A DNA stretch of 64,000 bases from VXPQ01 sp965117025 (GTDB lineage: Bacteria; Bacteroidota; Rhodothermia; Rhodothermales; VXPQ01): NCBI GenBank assembly GCA_965117025.1, contig OZ220746.1, positions 248,001 through 312,000 on the forward strand, read 5' to 3'. Positions 7,610-17,700 of this stretch are shown one piece after another. The position numbers and the translations under genes were made by a program. The notes under the pieces were generated by a model. It made no database searches and was not told the origin of the DNA. It saw nothing but the letters and a program-made list of their open reading frames with translations. Position 1 is the stretch's first letter; the number at the start of each line of letters is the position of its first letter.

Positions 7610-10504
7610 TCAGTAAATCAACTGGAAATCCGGTAACATGAACACGGCCCACAACACATCCTGCACCTCTTCTTCGGTGGGATGTTCGCCCAGCAACGCT
7701 GTGGCCGTGCGCATTTCGCGGCGGCTCGGGGCACGCCCGAGCGCACTGTGATACAAGCGCTCCACAAGCATGCGCGAATCATCCCCGTAATCGTCCAGCC
7801 ACCTTGCTGCCCCGGCAGAGATAGTGTCATTGAAAAAAACGCCGTTGGTAAGTTCGAGCGCCTGCAACAATGTCGCCTGATCGTCACGACGGGTGACGAC
7901 ATTTTCACGGGTAGGCCGTCCCAGCACTTTAAGAAAGGGATCGAGCGTTACCAGCGAGGCGCGGGCAAAGGGCAGGTGCTCCCGATCCGGATTGTGCCGG
8001 AAATCCACCGGCTGGCCCCAGTAACTCTGGTCAAACCGACCGTATGCGCGGGCAGGCTGCCAGTCCCTGTCGCCATAGTTTACATTTGTCCAATCAATAC
8101 CGGGTAACTCATCGGTGGTTTTCCATTCGGCATTCGAAAAAATCGCCTGCCGGGTACTATCGGCAAAGGTCAGGCGAAGATCAAACAGTACGCCTGCCGG
8201 ATTAGGCAGGCTGCCTCCGTTTTCTCCCTCGACAGCAAGCAGATTGATCCCATCCCGCAAGACCCCGGTGAGATCGATCCGGTGCACGGTACGCCAGTCC
8301 CTCCCTTCCGCCACGCGTTCTCCATTCAGATACAACACAAACGCTTCATCTACAGAGACAAGCGCCTGTGCATCCAGCACGTTGCGATGTTCCTGCTCCA
8401 GGTGGAATGGATACCGAAAATACCGTTTGCCCGGCCTGGGCAACACGTCCCGATCCACCTCCTGTTCATGATGCCATATCCACTGCGCCTCGATATCCTC
8501 GCCCAGCGGATCGTAGGCTACCGCACTATAGAACGGCCCCAGGGTCTGGCTGAGCGCATCGGTCAGTTGCTCGGCGGAGAGTCGCCGGCGCACCGGTCCG
8601 CGAAAACGGTAGGCATGCGTCAGGATATCCTGTGCTTCGGCGGACGGAACAGATGGCAACTGATACGTCCGGGAAGTCATGATCTGTGTAACGAGATATT
8701 GCAGGTCCGTCCCGTGATCCACCAGGTCAGCGGCAAGCCAGTCGAGCAGTTCCTGACTCCATGGCGCACGATCCATTTCATCCACCGGCATGATGATTCC
8801 CCGTCCGAGCAGCCGATCCCAAAGCCGATTGGCAATGGTTCGGTACAGGCGGCCGTTGGCCGGTTGCACCACGATATCGGTCAATTGAACAAGGCGTTCT
8901 TCAACCGTCTCTGCTTCCACGACACCCAGTTCGGGATACAGAAACGCCGGACTCGACATCCGCCCGGTAGGCTGGTCGCAGCGGAACACCTCCAGAACCG
9001 TATCGGCAAACACGGAGGCAAAGCCATAGGCCTCGTCCAGTGTAAGATTGCTTACAAAACTGTCATGACACGAGGCGCATTTGAGATTGACTCCAAGAAG
9101 CGACTGTGAGACGTTTTGCGCCGCCTGCATTTCGATACGCTGGCTGTTGTTGGCCACGCCTCTCCACTGTATTCCCCGGATGAACCCTTCGGAGTCTTCC
9201 GTGGGACTGAGCAGAGCACGCACCATCTCATCATAGGACTGGTTGGTCAGGAGCGCATGGTAGAGCCAGTCGGTAATTTGCTTGCGCCCCCCCGTGATAT
9301 ATCCCGTGCCGGAATAATCATTGCGCAACAGGTCATTCCAGAAACTGAGCCAGTGCTGAGCATAAGGGTGCCGTTGGCCAAGCAGGGTATGAACCAGTTT
9401 CTCGCGTTTGTCACGGTCCTTGTCGCGGATAAACGCATCCACTTGTTCGGGGGACGGCAAGAGACCTATAGCGTCCAGATACGCCCGCCGGACGAACGTA
9501 CGGTCATCCACGGGTTTGGGCCAGCGGATCCCTTCTTGTTCGAAATAGGCGTCTACGAACCGGTCGATAGGATGATCAATATCTTTTCCGGAGGGTAAGG
9601 ACGGCTTTTCGAGCGCCAACTCCGCTTCCGGAAAAATGCGCACATCGCCTTCGGCCCAGGGTGCTCCCAAATCGATCCAGAGTCCAATAAGGTCAATTTC
9701 TTCCCGGCTCAATGCCTCGGCTTTCTGAGGCATGGCGTCTTCGTCGTCCCGAGGGAGCAACAGGCGGCGCATGATCTCGCTTTCGGCAGCATTCCCCGCT
9801 ACAAAGATCGGCCCCGACTCGCCGCCGGCCCGCACGCCGGCTTCGTTATCGAGGACCAGACCTCCCTCCTGTTTTTCCGTGCCGTGGCACTTGTAGCACC
9901 GGTGTGCAAACAGTGCCCGGACTTCAAGGTTGATGCGGTCGAGTTGTTGGGGGCTGTATGCTCCCGTGTCGACGGTGCGGAACTCGGCGAGCAATTCGCC
10001 GGCCATGCTTTGCGGACGGTTCCAGGGAAAAGCACCGCTCAGATAATCTGCCCCGTGGGTTAAACGCGCCCCGAGATGCCCCGTAACGCCTATACCAACC
10101 AGACATATCGAAAGAGCAATGCGGTAATGTGTCCGGGCGGCATGCCGGACAGGTCGTCCAGAGCGATGCCCGCGCTCCGCCCGGTGTGCCCGGCGCAGTA
10201 ACCAGGCAACCGCCAGCGCGAGCACGGCGGTCCCGATACCAAACCATTGGTGCCAGACGGCCGTATCGCCACCATAGGCGCCGGTGCTCAGAAGAAACCA
10301 TCCCAGGAGACTTGCCAATACGGCGCTCCCTGCACCAATCCAGATCATCCACCGGATCCCCTCGCGCAAGCCGGGCCGCTTGCCGCCGAGCGTCATCCAT
10401 TCCATGAAAAACGCAGTAACGAGCAGACCGATGGGGAAATGCACCACCAACGGATGCAGCCGTCCCAGGAATTGAACGACCCAGGATTCCATCAGGGCTT
10501 CCAT
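7610..10504 (-). CDS. DUF2231-cytochrome-DUF1549/DUF1553 fusion protein
   Basis: A 964-residue protein with, in order: an N-terminal DUF2231-like membrane part with about four helices (residues 10-165, starting RLHPLVVHFPIGLL); a planctomycete-type cytochrome c domain with the haem-binding CYKCH near residue 203; the DUF1549 domain (about 295-500) with a second CxxCH, KCASCHD, near residue 476; a galactose-binding-like beta domain (about 680-830, containing FVLYLNGERVAEGRDW); and DUF1553 at the C-terminus ending LPDFQLIY. It is expected to be anchored in the inner membrane with haem domains outside. It is the upstream partner of the DUF1501 gene. The substrate is unknown. The N-terminal membrane fusion is less usual than a plain signal peptide. 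Confidence 0.88.
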   Translation of the reverse strand: MEALMESWVVQFLGRLHPLVVHFPIGLLVTAFFMEWMTLGGKRPGLREGIRWMIWIGAGSAVLASLLGWFLLSTGAYGGDTAVWHQWFGIGTAVLALAVAWLLRRAHRAERGHRSGRPVRHAARTHYRIALSICLVGIGVTGHLGARLTHGADYLSGAFPWNRPQSMAGELLAEFRTVDTGAYSPQQLDRINLEVRALFAHRCYKCHGTEKQEGGLVLDNEAGVRAGGESGPIFVAGNAAESEIMRRLLLPRDDEDAMPQKAEALSREEIDLIGLWIDLGAPWAEGDVRIFPEAELALEKPSLPSGKDIDHPIDRFVDAYFEQEGIRWPKPVDDRTFVRRAYLDAIGLLPSPEQVDAFIRDKDRDKREKLVHTLLGQRHPYAQHWLSFWNDLLRNDYSGTGYITGGRKQITDWLYHALLTNQSYDEMVRALLSPTEDSEGFIRGIQWRGVANNSQRIEMQAAQNVSQSLLGVNLKCASCHDSFVSNLTLDEAYGFASVFADTVLEVFRCDQPTGRMSSPAFLYPELGVVEAETVEERLVQLTDIVVQPANGRLYRTIANRLWDRLLGRGIIMPVDEMDRAPWSQELLDWLAADLVDHGTDLQYLVTQIMTSRTYQLPSVPSAEAQDILTHAYRFRGPVRRRLSAEQLTDALSQTLGPFYSAVAYDPLGEDIEAQWIWHHEQEVDRDVLPRPGKRYFRYPFHLEQEHRNVLDAQALVSVDEAFVLYLNGERVAEGRDWRTVHRIDLTGVLRDGINLLAVEGENGGSLPNPAGVLFDLRLTFADSTRQAIFSNAEWKTTDELPGIDWTNVNYGDRDWQPARAYGRFDQSYWGQPVDFRHNPDREHLPFARASLVTLDPFLKVLGRPTRENVVTRRDDQATLLQALELTNGVFFNDTISAGAARWLDDYGDDSRMLVERLYHSALGRAPSRREMRTATALLGEHPTEEEVQDVLWAVFMLPDFQLIY

Positions 10505-10553
10505 GCTACGCTATGCTCTTCGAGCGCTTCAGCTATGTGTTGCTGCGCCGGGA

Positions 10554-12296
10554 TCACGGGGTTTTAACATGGACCGTCACGATATCGGTGTTATGATATA
10601 TCTGATGATGGACCGAGGACGCGACGTGCCGCAGTAACCGCAGTGAAATTTCTCGCTCGACCGGTGCCCCCGCGGCTTGTTCGCCAAGCAACGCCATCTG
10701 ATCCTGAAGATTTTCCTCCCCGGCCGATGCGACAAACTCCAGAATCGCTTCGTCGCTTTCCTTGCGCGCAGCCAGAAGCAGGCGCCGCTGCCCATCTTTC
10801 TCCTTGCCCTCGTCCTGGTCGAACAGCGTAAGCAATGTTTCTTCGGCGGCGGCCTCAAGGCGCTCGCCCATGGCTCTGTCCCAGCCGCTGCGGGACGTGA
10901 ACGTCACAAGAAATTTCCGTATTTCCGGCAAGGCGGATATATCGAATGCCGTCTCCATCCGGCTGGGTCGCCGTTCCGTCAACTCCATGAACAGGGTCAT
11001 GAGGATGGCCACAAGCCCGCCTGTCGTCATGCCGTTCTGCAGAATGCCGCCTGCAAACTCCGCGAAGTATTCCGGAAATATCACGCCGTTCTGGAAACCG
11101 ACTCCGGTCCAGAATGCCACGCCGACCACAAGGCCTTTCCGATAATCGACCCCGTCCTGAACGACGATACGCATACCGACCACGAAGAGCATCGCCAGAA
11201 GGACGGCGATATACGCCGCGGCAACCGGACTCGGTATCGCCAGGACCCCGGCAAGCGCTTTGGGAAGAAAAGCCAGCACAAGAAATAGTATCCCGACGGC
11301 AATGCCGACCCTGCGCGCCCCAACCCCTGTAAGTTCAGTGACCGCTACGCTGGTTGAATAGGTCGTGTTCGGAACAGTCCCTGCAAGCCCGGACAACAAA
11401 TTGCCCAACCCGTCCGCAGCTACCGCACCCTGCACTGCCCGGAAATCCACCGCTCGAGGGTTGCGCCAGGAAACACGCTGAATGGCGACGGCATCCCCAA
11501 CCGTTTCGATGGCGCCGATCAGGGTCACGAACACGAATGCCGGAAGCAGCGTCCAGAAAACCGGTCCGAACGAAAGATCCATGCCCGGCCAGCCGCTCTC
11601 CGGAAAACCGATCCATGAAGCTTCTCCAATGCGGGTGGTATCATAAAGACCGTAGAATCCGCCGACTACGGAGCCCAAAACTACCCCGATGACCGGCGCC
11701 CAGAGCCGCAAAGTGCCCTTCGCTTTCAGGGCGATGCCGCTAATGCACAGTATGGTCGCGAGCGCAGTCATCGGAGCAGCCATGGCTGGAGACCCCTCCG
11801 GCACTTCATTCAACATGTCGAAAATGATCGGCATCACCGTCACCGCTATCAGCATGACTACGGTCCCGGTGACGGTTGGAGTCAGGACGCGCCGGAAGAG
11901 CGAGAGACGCGCCGCGAGCGCGAACTGGAAAAGCGCGGAAATGATGACCAGGGTGGCAAGCATGGCCGGCCCCCCCTCGACAAGGGCCGTAATACACACG
12001 GCGATAAAAGCCCCGGAGGTTCCCATTAGCAGCACATAGCCCGCACCGATCCGGCCGAATCGGATCGCCTGCAGTATCGTCGTCAGCCCACTGATCATGA
12101 CCGCGGCAAAAACGGCCCAGGACAAGAAGGTCTCCGTCCCTCCAGCAGCCCGGATCACGATCATCGGAGTAAACACGATGCCGGATATACAAAGCACGGC
12201 GAGCTGAAAGCCAAGACCGAAAGAAAGCGTCATCGGAGGCGATTCGTTGGCCTCATAGCGAACGCTTGTACGGGTGTTTTTCGTGTCAGTGGCCAT
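10554..12296 (-). CDS. NCS2-like permease with C-terminal RsbW-like domain (copy 1)
   Basis: A 580-residue protein. Residues 20-445 are a polytopic NCS2 (xanthine/uracil permease) core: GTSGAFIAVCITAL, then GTVPNTTYSTSVAVTELTGV near residue 310, FLPKALAGVLAIPSPV near residue 345 and FQNGVIFPEYFAEFAGGILQ near residue 400. The last 140 residues are cytoplasmic. Their pattern (RLEAAAEETLLTL, then LEFVASAGEENLQDQ, then REISLRLLRHVASSVHHQ) resembles RsbW-type GHKL ATPases, but the N-box Asn and the DxGxG motif are not evident, so ATP binding is doubtful. Two closer paralogues lie at 37760-41335 on the far side of the PKS block. Substrate is unknown; export or uptake linked to the PKS product is only a guess from position. 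Confidence 0.8.
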   Translation of the reverse strand: MATDTKNTRTSVRYEANESPPMTLSFGLGFQLAVLCISGIVFTPMIVIRAAGGTETFLSWAVFAAVMISGLTTILQAIRFGRIGAGYVLLMGTSGAFIAVCITALVEGGPAMLATLVIISALFQFALAARLSLFRRVLTPTVTGTVVMLIAVTVMPIIFDMLNEVPEGSPAMAAPMTALATILCISGIALKAKGTLRLWAPVIGVVLGSVVGGFYGLYDTTRIGEASWIGFPESGWPGMDLSFGPVFWTLLPAFVFVTLIGAIETVGDAVAIQRVSWRNPRAVDFRAVQGAVAADGLGNLLSGLAGTVPNTTYSTSVAVTELTGVGARRVGIAVGILFLVLAFLPKALAGVLAIPSPVAAAYIAVLLAMLFVVGMRIVVQDGVDYRKGLVVGVAFWTGVGFQNGVIFPEYFAEFAGGILQNGMTTGGLVAILMTLFMELTERRPSRMETAFDISALPEIRKFLVTFTSRSGWDRAMGERLEAAAEETLLTLFDQDEGKEKDGQRRLLLAARKESDEAILEFVASAGEENLQDQMALLGEQAAGAPVEREISLRLLRHVASSVHHQIYHNTDIVTVHVKTP

Positions 12297-12596
12297 CTCG
12301 TAATACCGATTTTGCAGGAAGTAGTGCGAAAATACTGTATGGAGTCTCGCGCAGCAATAAATATTTCCGCCGACGCTTTTGTCTTTGTAGTACCCATTCC
12401 ATATACTCTACCCCGTGTGTAATTGCAGGGTGGGTATCACGGGCGCGAGGAAACCGGCCAGGAAGCCGGGCCTACAGCCCGGAGGCATAGGCCTGATCCT
12501 TTCCTGATGATTACACAAAATCCAAGGCATGTCCCAGGCATGTTTTTCAAACACAAGCGTATACGATCACTATAACGAAAGGAGATCAACCTGATC
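12297..12596. other. Divergent intergenic region, permease / ACP
   Basis: About 300 bases between two divergently transcribed genes, so it should hold both promoters. I see a G+C-rich hairpin (GCCGGGC and GCCCGG around 12461-12480) not followed by T residues, and a good ribosome binding site AAAGGAG about 12 bases before the ACP start. No coding sequence is recognised. Confidence 0.5.
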
Positions 12597-12827
12597 ATGA
12601 CAGCAACAGAAAATCAACTTCAGGCCCTTGCCAATGAGAACCTGAACATATCGGGTTCAGCCGATCTTGACGCCGGCCTCAGTGAATCCGATGTGTCTTC
12701 AATGGATGCCGTTGCATTCATTAAACTGGTTGGCAAGAAGTTCAACGTGGAGATTCCCCCTGAAGATTTCGCGCAAATTACCAACTTGCGGAGTCTCGCC
12801 GCGTATCTCGACGCCCAATCGGGGTGA
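12597..12827 (+). CDS. Discrete acyl carrier protein
   Basis: A 76-residue stand-alone carrier protein. The helix II region reads DVSSMDAVAFIKLV, aligned to the canonical GLDSLDAVEFV. The phosphopantetheine-accepting serine is retained, but the preceding Asp of the DSL motif is replaced by Ser (SSM). The end, IPPEDFAQITNLRSLAAYL, is typical of ACP helices III-IV. AAAGGAG lies about 12 bases upstream of the ATG. Its stop overlaps a possible GTG start of the phosphopantetheinyl transferase gene, so the two are translationally coupled or at least co-transcribed. Both giant PKSs here end without a second ACP, so this protein is the natural candidate to serve their terminal KS; that is inference. 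Primary fatty-acid ACP is less likely because no fab genes are adjacent. Confidence 0.85.
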   Translation: MTATENQLQALANENLNISGSADLDAGLSESDVSSMDAVAFIKLVGKKFNVEIPPEDFAQITNLRSLAAYLDAQSG

Positions 12828-13624
12828 GCACCCGGTGTGCAGGGGTACAGGAGCCGTCTGACTTCGAGACACTCGACAACCGTTCGATCATGGGGTTTGC
12901 TTCTGTTGACGAATGCTGGTGGCATCTCTTCAACAGAATAGACGATATAGTTGTCCTGCATGTTGATCTGACACCCAGTGCGGCGCGTGAAGCATGCGCT
13001 CTGGCATGGCTTGACGAGCCGGAGAAGGAGCGTTTGCGCCGTTATCGATATGCTCGTCCCCGACGGGAATTCGCCTTATGCCGCGCGGCGCTGCGTGCTG
13101 TGCTTTGCGATCAGCTTGGTTGCAGAAACGATCAGCTTGCATTCGATACTTCCAGACACGGCAAGCCGTTCGCTGTCTTGCGTGGGGCGCCGGCGTCTAT
13201 CAGTTTCAGTGTCAGCCATAGCGGCAGGCACGGATTGATAGCGCTTGGGCCGTCAGGGCGCCTCGGCGTGGATGTGGAAGAACGCGTTGCCCGTCATGAC
13301 CCTGATGGAGAGATCAGAACGATTTTTGCTCCCGGGGAGCGTGCTGAACTTGCCTCGGCAACCGGGGATCGGAAGCTCCACCTGTTCTTTGCGCTCTGGA
13401 CCATGAAGGAGGCATTGATCAAGGCGCTCGGAACGGGTTTTGCCCTGGATATGTCACGGTTCGAAATTCCGCCGCAGATGTATCTTGGCGCGAGCACGAG
13501 CATATTCAGGTTTCCTCATCTGCCGACGGTCAGATGGCGGCTCGACAATCTGGGCAACGACCATTTTGCCGCTGCAGTAGCTTATGAATTGGCTCTGGAC
13601 CCTGCTCCAGAGTCTGTTCGTTAA
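12824..13624 (+). CDS. 4'-phosphopantetheinyl transferase, Sfp type
   Basis: A Sfp/Gsp-type transferase that moves 4'-phosphopantetheine from CoA to the active serine of carrier proteins. The diagnostic motifs are present: ISFSVSHSGRHGLIAL, LGVDVEE (Mg-binding acidic pair) and ALWTMKEALIKALG (the W-x-x-K-E-x-x-x-K motif). With the GTG at 12824 the protein is 266 residues and overlaps the ACP stop by four bases (GTGA). An ATG at 12890 gives a 244-residue protein closer to family length, but neither start has a strong ribosome binding site. Its position directly after the ACP and beside the PKS genes makes activation of those carriers its likely task. Confidence 0.9.
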   Translation: MSTRCAGVQEPSDFETLDNRSIMGFASVDECWWHLFNRIDDIVVLHVDLTPSAAREACALAWLDEPEKERLRRYRYARPRREFALCRAALRAVLCDQLGCRNDQLAFDTSRHGKPFAVLRGAPASISFSVSHSGRHGLIALGPSGRLGVDVEERVARHDPDGEIRTIFAPGERAELASATGDRKLHLFFALWTMKEALIKALGTGFALDMSRFEIPPQMYLGASTSIFRFPHLPTVRWRLDNLGNDHFAAAVAYELALDPAPESVR

Positions 13625-13756
13625 GCAATAGGGCCGAAATATGCGCCTGCCACGGCCTGAGGCGTACCGAAAGTCCTTTACTTTCACGTACCTTCTGTGC
13701 GAGTTAATATCGTTTCCGTTAAACGGAGGCTTCGACGGAAGACCGGGTATTGGATT

Positions 13757-14674
13757 ATGACATTAGAAACCGCCTGGGAAATACCCGAACCTGTTTCCGC
13801 GGACGATGTCCTCATGGAGGACAACTCCATTATTACACTGCGGCGCCATGGGAATCCGGAGGGGCCACGACTCGTTCTGAGTCACGGTAATGGGCTGGCG
13901 ATCGATCTTTATTACCCTTTCTGGTCATTGCTTGCCGACGATTTCGATCTTGTTATCTATGATCTGAGAAATCATGGCTGGAATGCAGTCGGGTCCCAGA
14001 ATGAGCATAATGTGCCGAGCATCATTAGTGATCAGATCCGTCTTCTTGAAGGAATTGACAACCACTATGGAAAAAAACCGAAGTTTGGCGTATTTCATTC
14101 CCTGTCGGCATTGACGACCCTCATGTCGCCTGGACAAGGCAAGGAATTTGTTGCTCGCATTCTGTTTGACCCTCCTCTATGTAAGCCCCCTCATGTTACG
14201 GAGGAAGAATTCGATGCCGCTGCGGCCTACGTAGCTGCCATGACGCGAAAACGCTCCGCCAGATTCCAAAGGCCGGAAGACTTCACAGAGATTCTTCAAT
14301 ACATGCCCGCTTTCCACCGCGTAGTGCCCGGAATTTTGGATTTGATGGCGCAGACAACACTTCGCAAATCCTCGACCGGACAGGATTACGAACTCAGATG
14401 TCCTCGAGAATATGAATCGCAGATCATCGAGTATGTCAGGAGTTTTTCCGTACTGGTGGATCTCGACACCATGCTTTGTCCGACCAAAATTGTCGGAGCC
14501 GATCCTACCCTTCCCTATTCATATCTGCCGACCATTGACCTCAGCCATATTATGACGGTGGATTACGATTTCCTTCCGGAAACGACCCATTTTCTTCCGC
14601 TTGAGCAACCGGAAGAATGCGCAAAGGCCGTGCGCGAATTTATTGGGGCTGTCAATAGAGGCGAATATTCGTAA
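13757..14674 (+). CDS. Alpha/beta hydrolase, PKS-associated (copy 1)
   Basis: A 305-residue alpha/beta-hydrolase-fold protein, starting MTLETAWEIPEPVS. The start was placed at 13757 by comparison with the paralogue at 36331-37230, which begins MNAETVWEIPEP; an open extension back to 13697 is not matched by the paralogue. Visible features: oxyanion region LSHGNGLAIDLYYPFW, strand VIYDLRNHGW, nucleophile elbow GVFHSLSAL (Ser 115) in place of the usual G-x-S-x-G, acid VGADPTLPY (about Asp 249) and ETTHFLPLEQP with the catalytic His (about 278). A thioesterase or acyl-release role for the PKS products is plausible but inferred from context. The gene is convergent with PKS1, with 87 bases between stops. 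Confidence 0.82.
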   Translation: MTLETAWEIPEPVSADDVLMEDNSIITLRRHGNPEGPRLVLSHGNGLAIDLYYPFWSLLADDFDLVIYDLRNHGWNAVGSQNEHNVPSIISDQIRLLEGIDNHYGKKPKFGVFHSLSALTTLMSPGQGKEFVARILFDPPLCKPPHVTEEEFDAAAAYVAAMTRKRSARFQRPEDFTEILQYMPAFHRVVPGILDLMAQTTLRKSSTGQDYELRCPREYESQIIEYVRSFSVLVDLDTMLCPTKIVGADPTLPYSYLPTIDLSHIMTVDYDFLPETTHFLPLEQPEECAKAVREFIGAVNRGEYS

Positions 14675-14761
14675 GGATACTCTGATTAAGTCCGCGAAGT
14701 TCAGAGGCTGAGAGCATCCTTAAATGAAGCGGCGAGGAGGCCGGTCGGTTCAATTCCTGTT

Positions 14762-17700
14762 CTACGTATCGATCCAGTATCGCCGGCGCTGGAACGGATA
14801 ACCCGGCAGAGAAATCCGGCGCCGCGTTTCGCCTGCGAACAATCCGGTAAATGAAATCGGGAGTCCTGCTTCGTATGCTGCTGCAACCGCCTTCAGGAAC
14901 CCGCCCTCGCCATCCATCGGCGACCCGTCTCCAGATGGTTTTTGCAGATTCGACAGCACAAGCGGCGATTCAGCAGCATTCCTGTTCGTGCCCTTGCCCG
15001 CCGTTTTCTTCGGCCAAGCCTTATCTATCTTTGGTCCCAATATTGAATGTGAACCAATCTGCACAATCACCTCCACCCCCAGATCGGCCAGCGTCTTTAC
15101 GCTTTTGTCGAACACTTCCTGTCCTTGCGCCTGCCGCTGCCAGTATGCCGCATCAAGTGTTTCATCTGCCCCAACAGCCCGCCCCGTTACACTACTCACC
15201 AGGGTAAGCGATGGGGATACAATGGTTGCACCTGTTAGCGCGGTTTCCAACTCGCCTGCTATAGGCTGCTGTTGTTCTGCATCCACGGAAACTCCCACTG
15301 CCACACCCCTTGCCACTGCTAACCGTAATCCATCCTCTAAACCAAATACCCCGGCTGCCTGCGCCGCCGCAATCTCCCCAAGGTCATGTCCAACCACCAC
15401 GCTCGGTTGAATCCCCACACTCGACCAGAGCGCCGTTAGCCCGCATTCCAGCGCATAGATAGCAGGATAAGCCCAGGCAGAATCGTCCATATTTCCCGCG
15501 GCCCCCGGTCGGTTAAACATCACGTCCAGCAAGGACTCTCCCCGTTCGTCTTGAAATACTTCATTACAACGATCCAGAACCACGCGTACCACGGGTTCGC
15601 TATCGTATAACTCCTTGCCCATATCGCTCCACTGGGCGTCTTTTCCGGCAAAGGCAAAGGCTATTTTTGTCGTTGCCTGCAGCTCCTGATCCGCATGTAT
15701 TTCTGCATCCTCTTCGGCAAACGCACGAAGCCTTTCCCGAAGCGAGTCGGCATCCCGGAACACGATACCGGCACGATGTGCGAAATGGCCGCGACCCACA
15801 CCTGCTGTCCAGGCCATATCCGAGAGCGTCGGATATGCAGCGGCGCCATTCGAAGAAAACGCTCCGGCATACCCGTCGAGCCAGACCAGATAGCGCTCGG
15901 CCAGCTCTCGGAGCACCTGATCCGACTTTCCTGATAACGGCAACAATCGCACAGTTCTCTCAACGAGGTCCTGCTCCGCCAAGGGCAGCCGGGCAACCGA
16001 CTCTTGCAGGGAATCAGGCAAACAGGCCGCAACAGATCGCTCGGAACCCGTGGGGCCATGCCCTGCATCAGGTGTGGATAGAACACCGTCGGGAGATTCA
16101 TATCCTTCTACCACAATGTGCGCATTCGTACCCGAAAGTCCGAAGGAACTTATTCCTGCCCTTGGCGGCCGGTCAGGATGGGCCGGCCACGTTGTCGCCT
16201 CGGAGGTGACCTGCACCGGCAGTTTACCCCAGTCAAGATGCGGACTTGGATTGTCAAAGTGTAAATGTTTGGGAATGACCCCTTTGCTCATTGCAAGAAC
16301 GGCCTTGATCAGGCTTGCAACCCCTGCCGCGCACTCAAGGTGGCCGATATTCGTCTTTACCGAACCGATCAGCAGCGGACGCTCCGCTGCCCGCTCCCTG
16401 CCGTAAACTGCCGCCGCCGCCTGCACTTCGATCGGGTCGCCCAAACCCGAGCCCGCGCCGTGCGCCTCCAGATAATCGACTTCTGCAGGAGAAATTCCTG
16501 CCTGTAACAATGCCTCCTCAATCACCCGCTCTTGCGATGGCCCGTTCGGAATGATCAGCCCCGCACTTGCTCCATTCTGATTTACTGCCGAGCCCCGGAG
16601 CACGCTCCATATCCTGTCGCCATCCGCTATCGCTTCACTCAACCGCTTCAGGACAACCACCCCACAACCTTCCCCCCGTACAAAGCCGTCTGCAGCCGCA
16701 TCGAAGGTGCTGCACCGCCCGCTCGCAGACAATATCCCGAGCTCCATCATAAATCGTGTAATTTCGGGAGACAAAACCGCGCTGACTCCGCCAGCGAGAG
16801 CCATATCGACTTCTCCCTGGCGCAAGGCGGAAAGCGCCTGATGTATCGCCACGAGGGACGATGCGCACGCCATGTCGACCGGTACGGCTGGACCGGTAAG
16901 CCCCAAAGCAAAAGCAATCCGACCGGCCGTTACGCTCATAGTGGTGCCGAGGTACCCATGCGTTTCCCCACTGGCAGCCGCAACATCCCGATAGTCGCCG
17001 TTGCCGACCCCGACATACACCCCGGTGCGGCTACCTCTGATACCGTCGGGATCCATCCCCGCGTCTTCGATAGCATGCCAGGTAGTCTCCAGCAACAGAC
17101 GCTGCCGCGGATCCATCATCCGCGCTTCGATGGGCGCAATACGGAAGAACTTTGCATCAAATTTGTCAATTTCTTCGATGAATGCCCCGCGGCGGGAAAT
17201 GGCATCCGGAGAATCAGGGTCTCCGGCCACGCCGTTCCAGGAGCCGTTATCCCGGCGTCCGTCCGTTACCGCGTCTGCTTCCGCTTCGAGCTGGCGCCAG
17301 AAAGTTGAAATGTCCGGAGCGCCGGGGAATCGGCACGCCATACCCACAATCGCTATCCCGTTGTCCTCGCCTTCTGCTTGCACCTGAGGCTGTGGCTCGG
17401 GCCGAACCTGCGGGAGAGGTGCATCCCCGACTTCGCCAAGTTCTCCGACCAAATGGGCGGCGAGTGTGGCAATGTCCGGGTAATCGAACACCACTGTGTT
17501 GGGCGCCACGTATTCTCCGGCAAAGGCCCGATTCAGGCGGTTCCGTAATTCCACCGCCATAAGCGAGTCCATCCCCAGGTCGAAAAACCCTACTGTAGCC
17601 GCCGGCGCCGTGGACAGCCTCAGCACCGCCTGCACTTCCTGCTGCAGGAAGGAAACGAGCAGTTCTTCGCGTCCCGTCGGTGTTTCCCGCAACCGGGAGA

